Position numbers and translations under genes: made by a program. This document shows, piece by piece, positions 11,634-22,690 of a DNA stretch of 64,000 nucleotides (position 1 is its first letter; each line of letters opens with the position of its first letter). The stretch comes from Clarkia xantiana subsp. parviflora (lineage: Eukaryota; Streptophyta; Magnoliopsida; Myrtales; Onagraceae). The notes beneath the pieces are model-generated. The model saw nothing but the letters and a program-made list of their open reading frames with translations, did not search any database and was not told where the DNA came from. Location of the stretch: assembly GCA_036873135.1 (NCBI GenBank), contig JAPTYO010000017.1, positions 3,534,001-3,598,000 on the forward strand, in the 5' to 3' direction.

Positions 11634-12312
11634 TGTTAGATATCTGTCCAATTCGGGTTCGAATTTACATTTCGAGCCTCGCAAAATACCCCAAAACCCG
11701 TAAAAGAACTCTTCCGCGGACACCCAAGTCTAAAACGGTCCGGAATACGCGCAGTACCCGGACCGGAGGACTTCCGAATTGCCCAAGGCAATCCGGACCC
11801 GGCCCGGATTGCTAGACAATCCGGGTAGGTCCGGATTTTTGACGTTCTCCGCGCGCTTATCCCGATTATTTTGCCAAGTGCGAGAAGTCAGTGTACGCAT
11901 AGTCCACCTTGATGACGGTATACATTTTCCTTCATACCGACATCAAGCCGTTCAAAACTGGGAATGATCTTTAGGTTCCCTATAAATAGGGGTCTAGGTC
12001 TCCCATTTTATTCAACTCCTTCATTTTGGACATTGGATGCTCTGATTTCTCTCTAAAAGGCTTTCTCTCTCTAGAGATTTTGACTTGAGCGTCGGAGAGG
12101 GCCCAACCAGCATCCCCCCTCTCCCACGCTGGTTACTGCCCCTTGTGCAGGATCCAGAGTTCGAGAGATCAAGGTCGGGAATTTGAAGATTAGTTCGAGG
12201 ATCGTGTTTCAAGGATCGTGGCATTCAGACAGATTCCCGTTCCCGTGCACACATCCAGAGCCCGTTCGTGGAAAAGAAGCCTGAAGCTACCCAAGTGGAA
12301 GCAGACTTAACA
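11634..12312 (+). repeat. 3' LTR of the 4.4-kb gypsy element
   Basis: It starts TGTTAGATATCTGTCC and ends GACTTAACA, and is followed by the target duplication CCTTC. It carries an extra CCGGATTG hairpin unit relative to the 5' LTR (near 11785-11825) and a TATAAATA box near 11982. Scattered substitutions relative to the 5' LTR show moderate age. Confidence 0.92.
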
Positions 12313-12495
12313 CCTTCCATCTAGTAATTAGTTACCACTTTAAGTTGCTTTTCACCTTATATACTAGGCAATATGCCTTAGTATTTTCGGTGTGGGACTC
12401 TTGATAGTGCCAAATGAAGTCACGGCACTACCAATCCCATTCATACCACAACATTGCCAATGGGCCAAGCCCAGCTCATTGACAATTTTCCAAAA
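12313..12495 (-). repeat. 3' LTR of element B, proximal part (U3 start)
   Basis: Matches 16681-16861 over its whole length, including TATACTAGGCAATATGCC and the GTGTGGGACTCTTGATAG block. The LTR start on the minus strand (TTTTGGAAAATTG) corresponds to TGTTGGACAATTG in the 5' LTR. A purine-rich ATGTGGGGGAT lies just before it on the minus strand and is the likely polypurine tract. Confidence 0.88.
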
Positions 12496-14464
12496 ATCCC
12501 CCACATGAATGGTATTGGAAACCTAAGTAAGCTCTAGACTCGATACTTTGAGTTCAACGATTAATACCTGCATAGGATAGGTATGGGGTCTGCCCTTTGA
12601 ACCATCCCTTGTGAACTTATACCGACTTTACTGGCTGGTTAGTAGACGTGATGTCCTTGAACTAACTGTCGTTGGTGTAGATGATGATACAAGTCACACA
12701 GATATCTTCGTAGTATTGTTGGGTTCACCCTCGATGTCCGTTATGGCCCTGGACATCTTGCCTGGTTCTGCGAGCGTTTCTAAGAATTGCGCCCTCAACA
12801 ATTCCTTTTGAAGTGGCCCATCTTCTCACTCACATAGGTGATTCTTTATCTCAACAGATTCATCACGACTCTGATCTAAGTCAAGAGTTTCACCGTGTCA
12901 TTGAGATTTTTCTTGAATCATTAAAAGTTTTCAATTAACATTTTCCACTCTATCACTGTTTACATCTAGGAATGGATTTGGGAGTTTGACCCCCCGCGGT
13001 GATCTCACTCACTCCTGTGATTAGGTTGTCCCACTGAACCTAGATCTTGGGATCTCCAGTCAACTAGGTTGAGTTTTCCTTCTCAGGAATGTCATCCAGG
13101 GCTTTAAACCCATTCCCTTAGATAATTGGCCAAATAGCTCTCCGTTTAACACTATGGGTAGCGGATCCACAATTTTTATCAGCCTTTGTCGAGCGTGATA
13201 TTTCTAATTGATAGCGATTGTGTAACATGAGTCTAGATTTTCCATTATACATGTTACATCACATCATACCAAGTGTCGATTGATTGTCGCAATGTTGCTT
13301 CAAGGTCCTCAGACCGCTATCATATCCTGCAAGAATATTTTGTTAATCCAACATTTATATTCAAGTTGATTCTTCTAGCATGCAACAGGTTTGTCAAGTG
13401 TCCCATTAACCAACCTTTTAACAAAGGTTATCAAGCCAAATGGGGGGTGCACCACTTATTTGCTTCAAACCTTGTCCTCTAGATATAACCATCAAGATCT
13501 TATAATATGTTAGATTATATATGTATTTGGATTAAACAAAAATAATCTCATCAATCGCAGCATTAGTATTCATACCGATTTTGGCCAACTTGTAAATTCC
13601 TCTAGTAAACGGCATAGTCGTTTCAACTGTACGAAGCACTTTAGTGCTCATAGACCTAGAATCAAAATATCCGAGCTTTTAGATTTCGTTTAGAGGATTT
13701 TTATTTTACGACGGCACATTCGAAAATACCCAGTTTACATTGCTACAGTCTTCAAACTTTGTTTGGATGTCTGGTATAGTGCAGTCCGAGTATATCTCAG
13801 GTACCTAAGTAACCTGACGATATCATCCCAGAGATCTGTAATTTGGTTACAGACCAGTCCTTACAAGAACAACTTCCCCATGTTCTTGGTTTTTTATAAT
13901 TTTCTGCAAATAGTATTATAGACTTGTCTTAAAGAAATTTGTTCTCCTATAGACTTGCAATAAAATATATTTTTAACGATTTATCGTAGTTTATGTGTAT
14001 CCAAAAAATTGAATCATGCATAACATACCGATAACCATTACTGTTTTGTAAACATCCAAAGACATTTCAATTAATAATCTTATGACCAATGTCATCTCCA
14101 CATTTAAGTGATTGCATGAAATTACCATCCTTTTGAGTCACAAACATCCCTCTGTTTCTAGTCAAAATGTTTTGTACTAAAAATGGGGAGTCTTTTTAAT
14201 AGGCTTGGCTTCCGCACATATCATACACTTATGTGTTTGTTATTTCTGAATATAGAGATATGATTCGTGCTAATTAATCTTCGCAAAGATTCACAATTAA
14301 CACATCCTAATTTATCGTGCCATAATTAGGAGATTTCGGCATAAAAGCATAAAATCAATTTTATTCGAGGCGCTAAGGCCATAACATATCCCTACTTTCT
14401 TGCCTTTCCTTACAAAGACATTATTCTCAATAAGACAAAACAAAAATTAACTAGAATCAACGAT
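12496..14464 (-). pseudogene. Degenerate internal region of element B
   Basis: On the minus strand this follows gag. Around 14150-14300 there are scraps reminiscent of the pre-integrase region of copia Pol, full of stops. No RT, RNase H or intact integrase motif was found. The left part is probably 3' untranslated sequence. Small ORFs on the plus strand (12611, 13273) show no family features. Confidence 0.5.
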
Positions 14465-15707
14465 TTGGAAGCCATGCTTATCTGATATGGCCCCAGACAC
14501 TAGGCTACCAGTTCCAGATCCTCAAGGTCTTTTGTTACCTCTGCCAGATTGGCCTCCATCCTCTTCGGGAGCCTGCAATCATAAGACTTGTGCCCTTTCT
14601 TACCACAGTTGTGGCAGTTCCCTTGGAAGCCTTGGGATCCTTGCCCGCCTTTTGACGACTTGTCGGTTTTAGATGCCTGGTTTTTGGACTTCTTGGAGAT
14701 GCCGCCCTTTGGTCAAAGATTGGCACCACCATTGTTGGGCATTTTCTGCTTTCCCTTCGAGGCATACCTGCCTTAGCTTGGCCATGCTTAATAACATTAG
14801 CATTTGCGGAATTCATCATGCTCATTGGTCCGATAGGGTTTCCATTAGAATTCTTCAGGAGATTCTCTTGAGTGGTTATCCTCTGCACCACCTCTGACAT
14901 GCTTACCTCCTTCATCTTTTGTTTCAGGTAGCATTTGAAGGTGTCCCATCTCGGAGGTAGCTTCTCAATGATGGTGGCTACCTTGAATGACTCGGTGAAG
15001 GCCATATCAGCTTCATGAATTGATTGCATAAGCGCAATTAACGCATTCACCTGAGCAACACAAGATTTGCTATCAACCGTCTTAAAATTAAACAACTGGC
15101 CGACAAGAAATTTCTTCCTTCCGACATCCTCAGCTTCAAACTTCTGATTCAAGGTTGCCCAGAGTTCCTTTGCAGTTGTTATTTTGCTATAAATATCATA
15201 CAGTGGATCATTCAGAGCGTTTAGACAGCGTTCCTGCAGATGTAATCCGACTGCTTCCATGCCTCCGAAGTCATGAAAGATTGTGCATCGTTGACAATGA
15301 TCTCCGGCGGAGAATCGGTTAGGAACCTGTCTAGTCCTACTGCGGTCAGGTAGTATTTCGTACTCTCCTGCCAACTCCTGAAGTTGATCCCATCAAACTT
15401 CTCGGGCTTCTCCGGATGCATTGCTCCAAAAGGTCAATGAATATGCAGACCTCCAGTTGCGTTTCCAAAACCTGTCATAGGAGCACCAAAATTTCGGAAA
15501 CTCAAGTTCGGAACAGTACCTGCAGAAAGGTTAAACCCTCCTCCTTGAACAAACGAGACTCCAGTAGTCGCAGCCACAGCCGTGGTGACAACGGCTTCAG
15601 TAGCAGGTACAGAAATAGGCATAGTCATATTTGATTTTCCTTGTCCAGTCCCCACATTTGTCACACCCGTCACTGGAGCGACACCACTTGTGGTCAGAGT
15701 AGCATCG

Positions 15708-15740
<33 letters not shown>

Positions 15741-15745
15741 TCCAT
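14465..15745 (-). pseudogene. Copia-type gag of element B (broken)
   Basis: The start MEN plus a run of Asn at 15745 (encoded by a GTT-repeat microsatellite, about 15710-15738) opens a frame that hits an in-frame TGA at about 15434. Coding resumes with KPEKFDGINFRSWQ, then ATTAKELWATLNQKFEAED-like and TFKCYLKQKMKEVS segments of the UBN2-type gag, with frame changes near 15220 and 14750. A CCHC zinc knuckle CHNCGKKGHKSYDC lies near 14575-14620. The frame breaks show it is dead. It would have been the nucleocapsid/capsid precursor. Confidence 0.82.
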
Positions 15746-15818
15746 GATATTTGAGAAACAACACACAAATATTTCAGAACAAACCCTACTGTAATCGAAC
15801 CGAAATTTTCCTTAAGAT

Positions 15819-16861
15819 TGTTATTCGAAAACAGGGGTAAAACAGTAATTCTCAAATATGTAGGACAAACGCCCGTTTAATTTTTATTCGGTGTTCAACA
15901 TACAATTATCGAGTAATCTGTATGTGTATGAAAACCGAAATTAGCCATCCGTAGATCAAATTGGAAAGACGGTTTTTACTGAGGCACATGCTGCCACTCT
16001 CTCCTTAAGGCAATTTCGCCCCACCTCACCCTCAGGTTATGCAACGAGGTTTATTACAGGGGCGATCACTTCCCAGGATACAACAGTGTCGTTGACACGA
16101 ACCGTGCATACAGTTCGTCCAACCAAACCGAACAATACCTGAACTCAAAAGAGAATGTGAGATCTGAATAGAACATTAAAAAGCTGAACATATTCACAGA
16201 ACCAGAATAAAAACCTGAGAGCAGTTGACTGTTGTTAATCCGAGAGCAGAATTTTCGAAACAGCAGTTAGGAATTTTGGATGCAGCAAATGCAGAACTTC
16301 GGACAGTAATATTGGGAGGGAAATTTCGAAATTATGGTGAGTATCTTCGGATTTGAGTTGTGTGAAAAACTGTAGGAATACCATCATAATTATAGTGTGA
16401 GGATTGCTCAAAAAACGAATATAGAAAAATATATTTATGCACATATATATCGGCTATATTTAAATTATACACCGAATATACACTTTGAATAAAATATTCG
16501 GTATCAATATTGGTTATATAGTAGCCATAATAGAATTAAACCGGGCTCACGCGAGGTAGGTTTTTCGGAACTACAATCGTGTATGCACGTCGCGGGCACG
16601 CACACAAGACAAGACTACCGGGATGTGCTTCGGATCCGATGATTTGCACCCCCTCATGTGCACGCGCGTGTAGAGAGCGCCTTCCATCTAGTATTATTTA
16701 CCACTTTAAGTTACTTTTCACCTTATATACTAGGCAATATGCCTTAGTATTTTTGGTGTGGGACTCTTGATAGTGCCAAGTGAAGTCACGGCACTACCAA
16801 TCCCATTCATACCACAAAATTGCCAATGGGCCAAGCCCAGCTCATTGACAATTGTCCAACA
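15819..16861 (-). repeat. 5' LTR of element B
   Basis: 1043 bp. On the minus strand it starts TGTTGGACAATTGTC at 16861 and ends at 15819 with CGAATAACA. It aligns with 6939-7913 plus 12313-12495, and so serves as the empty site for the gypsy insertion. Confidence 0.88.
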
Positions 16862-17334
16862 TTTTATACATGTTTTCATACTTTAAATATATTTATTGAT
16901 ATTTAAGGCTGGGGAACAATGAGAGACCACTAAAATTTGTAACCTTCAAAACATCTTAAGCAACGTCTGGAAATGGATGTTCTATTTGTTACATGTATGA
17001 TATTCCGATTTTTTTAGTATACCCATCAAACACCAACAAAATATTAAAATATATTATACCAATACATATACCATTTAAACGCCAATTCTCTACTAAAAGT
17101 GAATATAGGATAGATGTATCTAATACCCATAAACATATATATTAGACAAAGTCATGCTACAAAGAATATTTAGTTGGTAAATGTAGTTTTCTAAAATAAT
17201 GTGTATGTAAACCGATATTTTAATTTTTTATTAGTAATATATGAAGATTAGCTATAGAATAATTAAAGAACTTATTAATTCGTAACATTCATGAAAAAAA
17301 AAAAACGAATTCTATGAAGGAATGAGGATGCTTG
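16862..17334. other. AT-rich spacer, nothing recognised
   Basis: It starts with the right-hand target duplication TTTTA of element B. I see no coding, repeat or RNA feature. Confidence 0.5.
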
Positions 17335-18230
17335 TGTTGGATACTAGGGGATAAATAATGCGGATTAAACTATAGGTACATAGTAGGTAACTAATTACGC
17401 AGCGGAAAGAGTGCACATACCTATTACGCGAACCATAGCCTAGGAAGTCAACTAAGGAGTTCAAGGAATGCCGGACAGTGTCCTACGGGAACTCTGGTGA
17501 AGGAGAAATCCGCAAGCTATGATCTCCACAGCAAAGCTTCTTCAATTCGGTCGAATGATGGATCTCCGGGGTGAATTGTTTGACACAATTCGGCACCACC
17601 TTCTTGTTAGGTGTGGTTCGGCCGTACCCTATAGAGAAAAGAAGAGGGGATTTCTTTTATGAAATATAAAGGGAGAGAGTGAAAAACCCCAAGAAATCTC
17701 TAACACCTCCTATTTATAAGAGAAGGTGAGCAAAACACTTGGAGGGCTTTTGCTTGTATCGGCCGAACCTAGTGTCTAAATTGGCCGGCCCATTTGGGCC
17801 GCGCATGGCCCATGGGGATTTCGGCCTAACCCGAAATCCCTTATGTGCCATAACCTAAATTAGACTTAGCATGTTGGGCTTATATTAGTGGGCTCCTATT
17901 AAGGCGGAATGGGAGGGTGCCTATTAATATGTTATTTCCCAAAACATCAATATTTATTATTTGTTCCAATCTATTTTCCGTATTGTTCATACGAGGTTTT
18001 CCGAGCGACCAGCAGACACGACGGACTTCGTGCTACTCATCGGTTAAGAGTGTTGGAGCATCGGTGGAACGTTAATTCCTGATATGTTGCTTATCTGTGC
18101 CGCACTGTACCACTGGTCAACTGTTATTCTCCAATTGCCTAGTTTCTCTAAAGGAATACTTCTCCAAGGCATCCGTACAAGTATTCACAACCTTCATCTA
18201 ATATCCGGCTTGTGGCCACATAGTGAATAC
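17335..18230 (-). mobile_element. Inverted copia LTR (17335-17906) plus 3' untranslated fragment
   Basis: On the minus strand, 17335-17906 is a family-A/C LTR (its end reads TATCCCCTAGTATCCAACA). The first ~40 bp of the LTR and the polypurine tract are deleted at about 17906. From 17907 to 18230 the 3' untranslated region of the same family follows in the same minus orientation and is cut off abruptly where a plus-strand LTR starts. The left edge abuts non-element sequence, so this was the 3' LTR of a minus-strand copy. Confidence 0.75.
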
Positions 18231-18834
18231 AGTTGGCATTTAGTGTAAATGGGCCGCCGTAATAGGAGCCTATTAATTTAAGCCCAACATGCTAAGAAGA
18301 ATTGGGGTATTGACACACAAAGGATTTTGGGTAAGACCAAAATCTCTATGAACCACACATGGCCCAAAAAGGGCCAGCCCAATTACCTAGTTAGTTCGGT
18401 TGAAATAGGGTGAGCAACCCTTGGTGGGTTTTGCTCACCTCCTCTTATAAGTTGGAGGTGTTAGGAATTTCTTGGGGTTTGTCATTCTCTCCCTTTAGTT
18501 GTCAGAAAAGAAATCCCCTCTCCCTAAATACACATACATCGGCCGAACCAATACATCACCAAGTAGGTTCCAAATTGTGACAAGCAATTCACCCCGGGGA
18601 TCCATCCAGCAACCATATTGAAGAGGCTTTGTTGAGGAGACAATTTCCTGCGGATTGCTCCCTAACCAGAGTTCCCGTAGGACACCGTCCAACAGATCGT
18701 GCACTCCCTCGTGATGATCCTTGGGCTACGAATTTCATAAAAAAATAGGTACGTGCACTCTACCGCTGCGTAATTCATTTTAAAGAATGTACATGTGTTT
18801 ATGTTTCATATTGTTTATCCCCTAGATTCCAACA
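18231..18834 (+). repeat. Copia-family LTR, plus orientation
   Basis: It begins (C)AGTTGGCATTTAG, where other copies read TGTTGGCATTTA, and ends CCTAGATTCCAACA. It is followed by a degraded primer binding site (GCGGCATCAGATCACG instead of TGGTATCAGAGC), so it has the position of a 5' LTR. Short ORFs inside are not genes. Confidence 0.8.
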
Positions 18835-19975
18835 GCGGCATCAGATCACGTGGGGGATGTTAATGAATTTTTAATAAAAACGTGATTTTAATCAAAATTT
18901 GACTTTGGATTTTTACTTGAGGTAAAATTTGATCTTGAAATTTCCCACCGAACATTTAGGGCTGACTTGCAATTCATACTTATAATCAATCATGCGAACT
19001 TCTAGATAATAACATATTTTGAGACTGATTTTCGATTTTAAAACATTTGGGGCTGACTTGCAATTCATACTTATAATCAATCATGCGAACTTTTAGACAA
19101 TAACAACCATCACAACATGTCTATCCTAGTGCGCAACTCATTAATTGAAATCCAGGGCTCTGCCCACAGTATGTAATATCCAGCTAGCTTTACATATTCA
19201 AGACGCAATTCTAATCATACAATAATATCAATTAAATAAGTATTTGCAATTCAGCTCACTAATGATTCAGTCCTAAAATCATGCATTTCCAAGATCCATC
19301 CCCATAATTGACAACAGGTATCAGGTTTTATTAAAACGTGAAAATTTCAAACCAATTCGCGCTGTGTAGGTAATTTTAAAGTTCGAAAACATTTCGATTT
19401 TAAAATTTGACCATCCTATTTTCAGTTGACTCGGGTCGGTCAGACCAAAATGGTCTGGTTCATGTCAATTCGGTCCGACCGGTCTGGTTCGATTCAATAG
19501 GAATTTGGTTCGGCCCTTCACGGAAACCGAGTCGGTTTAGTTCGACCTATTAGTTACCCGGTCTGACCCGACCCGGATGGGTCGGACCGATTGAGAAAAC
19601 CCGGATTGGTTGACCCGCTCTGGTTTGACTCGTGGATCCCGACCAGGTTCGGTTCAGTTGACCTGGTTCGGTCCGGTTCGGGTTCCCTTTGGTCTTCCGG
19701 GTCGGTTATCACTACCCGGATGTGAAAAACTGGACCGGCCCATGACCCACTAGTGGTCCGGCCGAAATTATCACTTGTGGCTAAGTAGGGTTTTAAAATC
19801 CACTAAAAACTTAACTTAGCCACCAAGTAAAATTATTAAATATAGATATAATTTCCAATATTTGCAATGTATATATATATTTTTCGGCACATATATATAC
19901 ATATATATATTGTCAAGATTCTATATTTGTGATATAAATCTATCAGCAATATATACATATAATTCGGCACACACA

Positions 19976-20036
<61 letters not shown>

Positions 20037-20523
20037 TATCAAGATTCTATATTAGGGATATAAATCTATCAACAATATATTTTCTCTATCTTTTAAGCAA
20101 CTAATATCTATCAATATTATCAATATCCCCAATATTGTGCTAAAATATATTGATAGTTTCTTTCCAAAATTATCATGTGAATCTAGCCCTAATTGTTACC
20201 TTATACACTAGGTAAAAAATCGGTCAACAATTAAATTTTAATTAAAAAAAATCGGTTTTGGCCGAAAATCCTAAGTTACTTGGAGACTAAGAAATTTAAA
20301 AAAAAATCACTTTGTACACCTAAAGGTGGTTCGGCCTTGTTTAGGGCTAGTGGCCAAATTTCAAGATCAAATTTTACATTTTCATAAAGGTCACGTTTTT
20401 CTTGAAGATCATGAACATCAGTCCGAAAACACTCTATTTCATGATTATTAGTTTTACTAAAAACTCAAGAACACCATTTATCAAAAATCATGAACTCCCT
20501 AACACAGGCTTTGATAAAACTGT
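18835..20523 (-). other. Copia-family 5' leader, mostly inverted
   Basis: The first ~118 bp (to about 18953) continue the plus-strand leader from the LTR at 18834. From about 18954 the sequence switches to the inverted leader, matching 55850-57113, and runs up to the inverted LTR at 20524. A ~95-bp unit with GGGCTGACTTGCAATTC is duplicated at 18954-19105. The section 19420-19750 is a low-complexity mixture of CGGTCCGGTT/GGTTCGG words. No gag is present. Confidence 0.7.
19967..20026. repeat. (CA)n microsatellite followed by (TA)n
   Basis: About 60 bp of CA dinucleotides run into TA repeats. It separates two copies of a ~70-bp stretch containing TCAAGATTCTATATT, so it sits in a tandem duplication of the leader. 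The 68- and 80-residue frames across it are artefacts. Confidence 0.95.
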
Positions 20524-21113
20524 TGGATTTTGAGGGATAAACACTACAAAAACATAAAAAGTGTAACTGCCAGGTAATCTAGTTACGCAGCGGAATAGAG
20601 GCACATACCAGTAATTGCTTTCATGTAGTCCCAAGATCTTCAAGGGGATTTATGATCCGTCGGACAACTCCTGTAAGGATTGTGGTTAAGGAATCACCTA
20701 CACGGAATGGTCTCCACAACAAAGCCTCTTGTTGATTCCTAGCAGGGACGGGTCTCTGGGCTAAATTGCTAAAAGCAATTTGGCACCTAGAACCCTAGGG
20801 GGATTCGGTCGACATGATGTAGAGAGGGGGAGGGATTTCTTTGGTCTCAACGCTTAGGAGAAAAGAGTGATTAACTTCTAATAAATCCTTGACAGCCCCT
20901 ATTTACAGAGGAGGTGGGATAAATCCCACCACCTTAAACATCGAGGGATTCGGCCGGCCTAGGTACTGGGGAGGCCCAATTTTGGGCCTCTCGAGTCAAC
21001 AGGAATTTTAGGCCTGACCCGAAATCCCTAATGTGACATAACCCAATAACCTTAACTGTTGGGCTTATATTAAAAGGGCTCCTTTTACGGCGGCTCATTC
21101 ACCAAATGCTAAT
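20524..21113 (-). repeat. Copia-family LTR, minus orientation
   Basis: It reads TGTTGGATTTTGAGGG on the plus strand at its left edge, which is the inverted LTR end. Inverted leader with a degraded primer binding site lies to the left and inverted polypurine tract plus 3' untranslated region lies to the right (from 21114). An LTR with internal sequence on both sides means it joins two minus-strand elements, as tandem copies made by LTR recombination do. Confidence 0.75.
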
Positions 21114-21865
21114 AGCTCTCACTCGTCGGAATGGGAGTGTGCCTGTTAATATGTTTTCAACCAACACATCATCATTTAGTATCAGTCCTTGCTTCAGAAT
21201 AGTTCATACAAGATTTTTCGCGGGACTGGCAAACACAACGAACATCGTCCTACTCATCGGTTAAGATTGTTGTAGCTTCCGCGGAACGTTGATTCCCCAA
21301 TCCGTAATAAACCTACATACATCTCTGTGTCGCGCTATATCCTTGGTCAACTGTTATTCTCCAAATGCCTAGTTTCCACATAGGAACACTTCTCAAAGGC
21401 ATTCGTACAAGTATTCACAACCTTCAACTAATATCCGGTTGGTGGCACCAAGTGAATATAAGAGTCGGAGAATTATAGGTGAACTTGACCATCCACATAG
21501 CTCATACCTTAATCAAATTCAACCAGTTTCCAAAACGTGGTCAGTAGGTCGTTTTGTTTAGCATTGCATTCTTACGCTTGGAAACGATCATTGAGCTTGA
21601 CCTTAGATATGAGTTCTGAGTCCATGAGGATACTTTGGGTGTTCCTTCATAAAGCACCCGGGATCAGTCACACGCTCAGGTTGTAGAAGTTGGTGCCCGT
21701 CTGAATCTCGAGGATTCTATCTAGAACAACGGAGCCTGACCCCGTGGTCGAACATGGCACACGCAGTATGAAGTGCACGTCGATAGCATAACCTGAATAA
21801 TCAGTAGTGGGAAATATCATATGCTACCGCATATTTTCATCTGGCCCAGAATGTGGTTTCCGACA
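21114..21865 (-). other. Inverted copia-family 3' untranslated region
   Basis: It matches 34272-35020 in the same orientation and the reverse complement of 24356-25045. It ends abruptly at the plus-strand LTR at 21866. Confidence 0.7.
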
Positions 21866-22464
21866 TGTAAGCATATGGTGATGGGCGTCGTAAATGGAAG
21901 CCCATTATATGTATATGTTACCTAAGACAACTGGGTAAATTTCACATTAGGACATTGGGCTAGACCCAAATCCCAATTGACATGAGAGGCCCAAAAATAT
22001 GGGCCTCCCTTATGCATAGGCAGGCCGAAACTTATGAGGTGGGCAAAGTGGACTTTTGTCCACTTTGCTCCTCCTATAATAAGAGGTGTTAGGGTTTTTA
22101 TTAGGTTATTCCTTAATCCCTCCTTAGAGTGTCTTAGAGAGAAAAACCCTCCTACTCATAACACCACATCGGCCGAACCTCACTTTCACCAAATGGTGTG
22201 CGAATTTTCCTTCGAGCAAAAACTCCGGAGATCCGTCCCTGCCAAGAATCAATCAGAGGCTTTGATGTGGAGAATATACCGCATAGGGATTCCTTAACAA
22301 GAACCTCTACGGGTGCCGACCGGAGGACCGTGAACTCCATGCTGCAGGATCTTGGGACTACGAATTACGTCTGAGGTATGTGCGAATCTTCCGCTGCGTA
22401 ATATCGATTACTAACATGTACCATGTTTATACTATCCGTAGTGATTACTCCCCGTAATCTAACA
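21866..22464 (+). repeat. Copia-family LTR (599 bp), plus orientation
   Basis: It starts TGTAAGCATATGG and ends CTAACA, the same length as the LTR at 63283-63881. It includes the GTGGACTTTTGTCCACTTTGC inverted repeat and a CCTATAATAAG promoter-like box near 22073. It is followed directly by a primer binding site, so it is a 5' LTR. Confidence 0.88.
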
Positions 22465-22465
22465 G

Positions 22466-22477
22466 TGGTATCGGAGG
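22466..22477 (+). other. Primer binding site (degenerate)
   Basis: TGGTATCGGAGG, one base after the LTR, close to the TGGTATCAGAGC sequence complementary to the 3' end of initiator tRNA-Met that plant copia elements use. Confidence 0.7.
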
Positions 22478-22690
22478 CTGTGTTAAGGGTTCATGATTTT
22501 GAAGTTCATGATCTTCAAGGAAAACATGTTTTTTTTATCAAAAACATGTTGAGGATGTAGCCGCATTTAATAATTTACATGGAAGTAGAATTATGTATGC
22601 AAGCATGAGTTCCTCAAAAAATTTTTCCAAAATAAAAAGGGCCTTGGGAAAGCCAAGATCGGGTATGCTTGTTTTAAAATTCCCGTTCCT
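22478..22690 (+). other. Shortened copia leader
   Basis: It contains the start and the end of the long leader known from 25353-26600 and 55497-57114, but most of the middle is missing. It is joined directly to pol near 22690, so gag, PR and INT are absent from this copy. Confidence 0.65.

Larger units (their letters stand above)
7914..12312 (+). mobile_element. Non-autonomous Ty3/gypsy (Tat-like) element, 4.4 kb
   Basis: Complete element with LTRs 7914-8558 and 11634-12312, flanked by the target duplication CCTTC (7909-7913 and 12313-12317). The uninterrupted target is visible in the other LTR of element B (around 16680-16690). Behind the 5' LTR lies a degraded TGGCGCCGTCTGTGGG-type primer binding site, then the first part of gag, minisatellites and 3' non-coding sequence, and a polypurine tract CGGGGGCCAG just before 11634. 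PR, RT, RNase H and INT are absent. LTR and gag start match the larger gypsy element at 38895-54856, so this is a deletion derivative of that family. Confidence 0.92.
6939..16861 (-). mobile_element. Copia-type LTR retrotransposon B, minus strand, interrupted by a gypsy insertion
   Basis: The 5' LTR is 15819-16861. The 3' LTR is split into 12313-12495 and 6939-7913 by the nested element at 7914-12312. The whole element is flanked by the 5-bp duplication TTTTA (6934-6938 and 16862-16866). The inside (12496-15818) holds a copia-type gag with a stop codon and frameshifts and only traces of pol. No clear TGGTATCAGAGC primer binding site follows the 5' LTR. The two LTRs are visibly diverged and differ by a ~110-bp indel near 7650-7760, so the insertion is old. 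Confidence 0.9.

Noticed and set aside
19836..20104. Frames of 68 and 80 codons encoding His-Thr or Val-Cys runs
   Set aside because: Translation of the (CA)n microsatellite.
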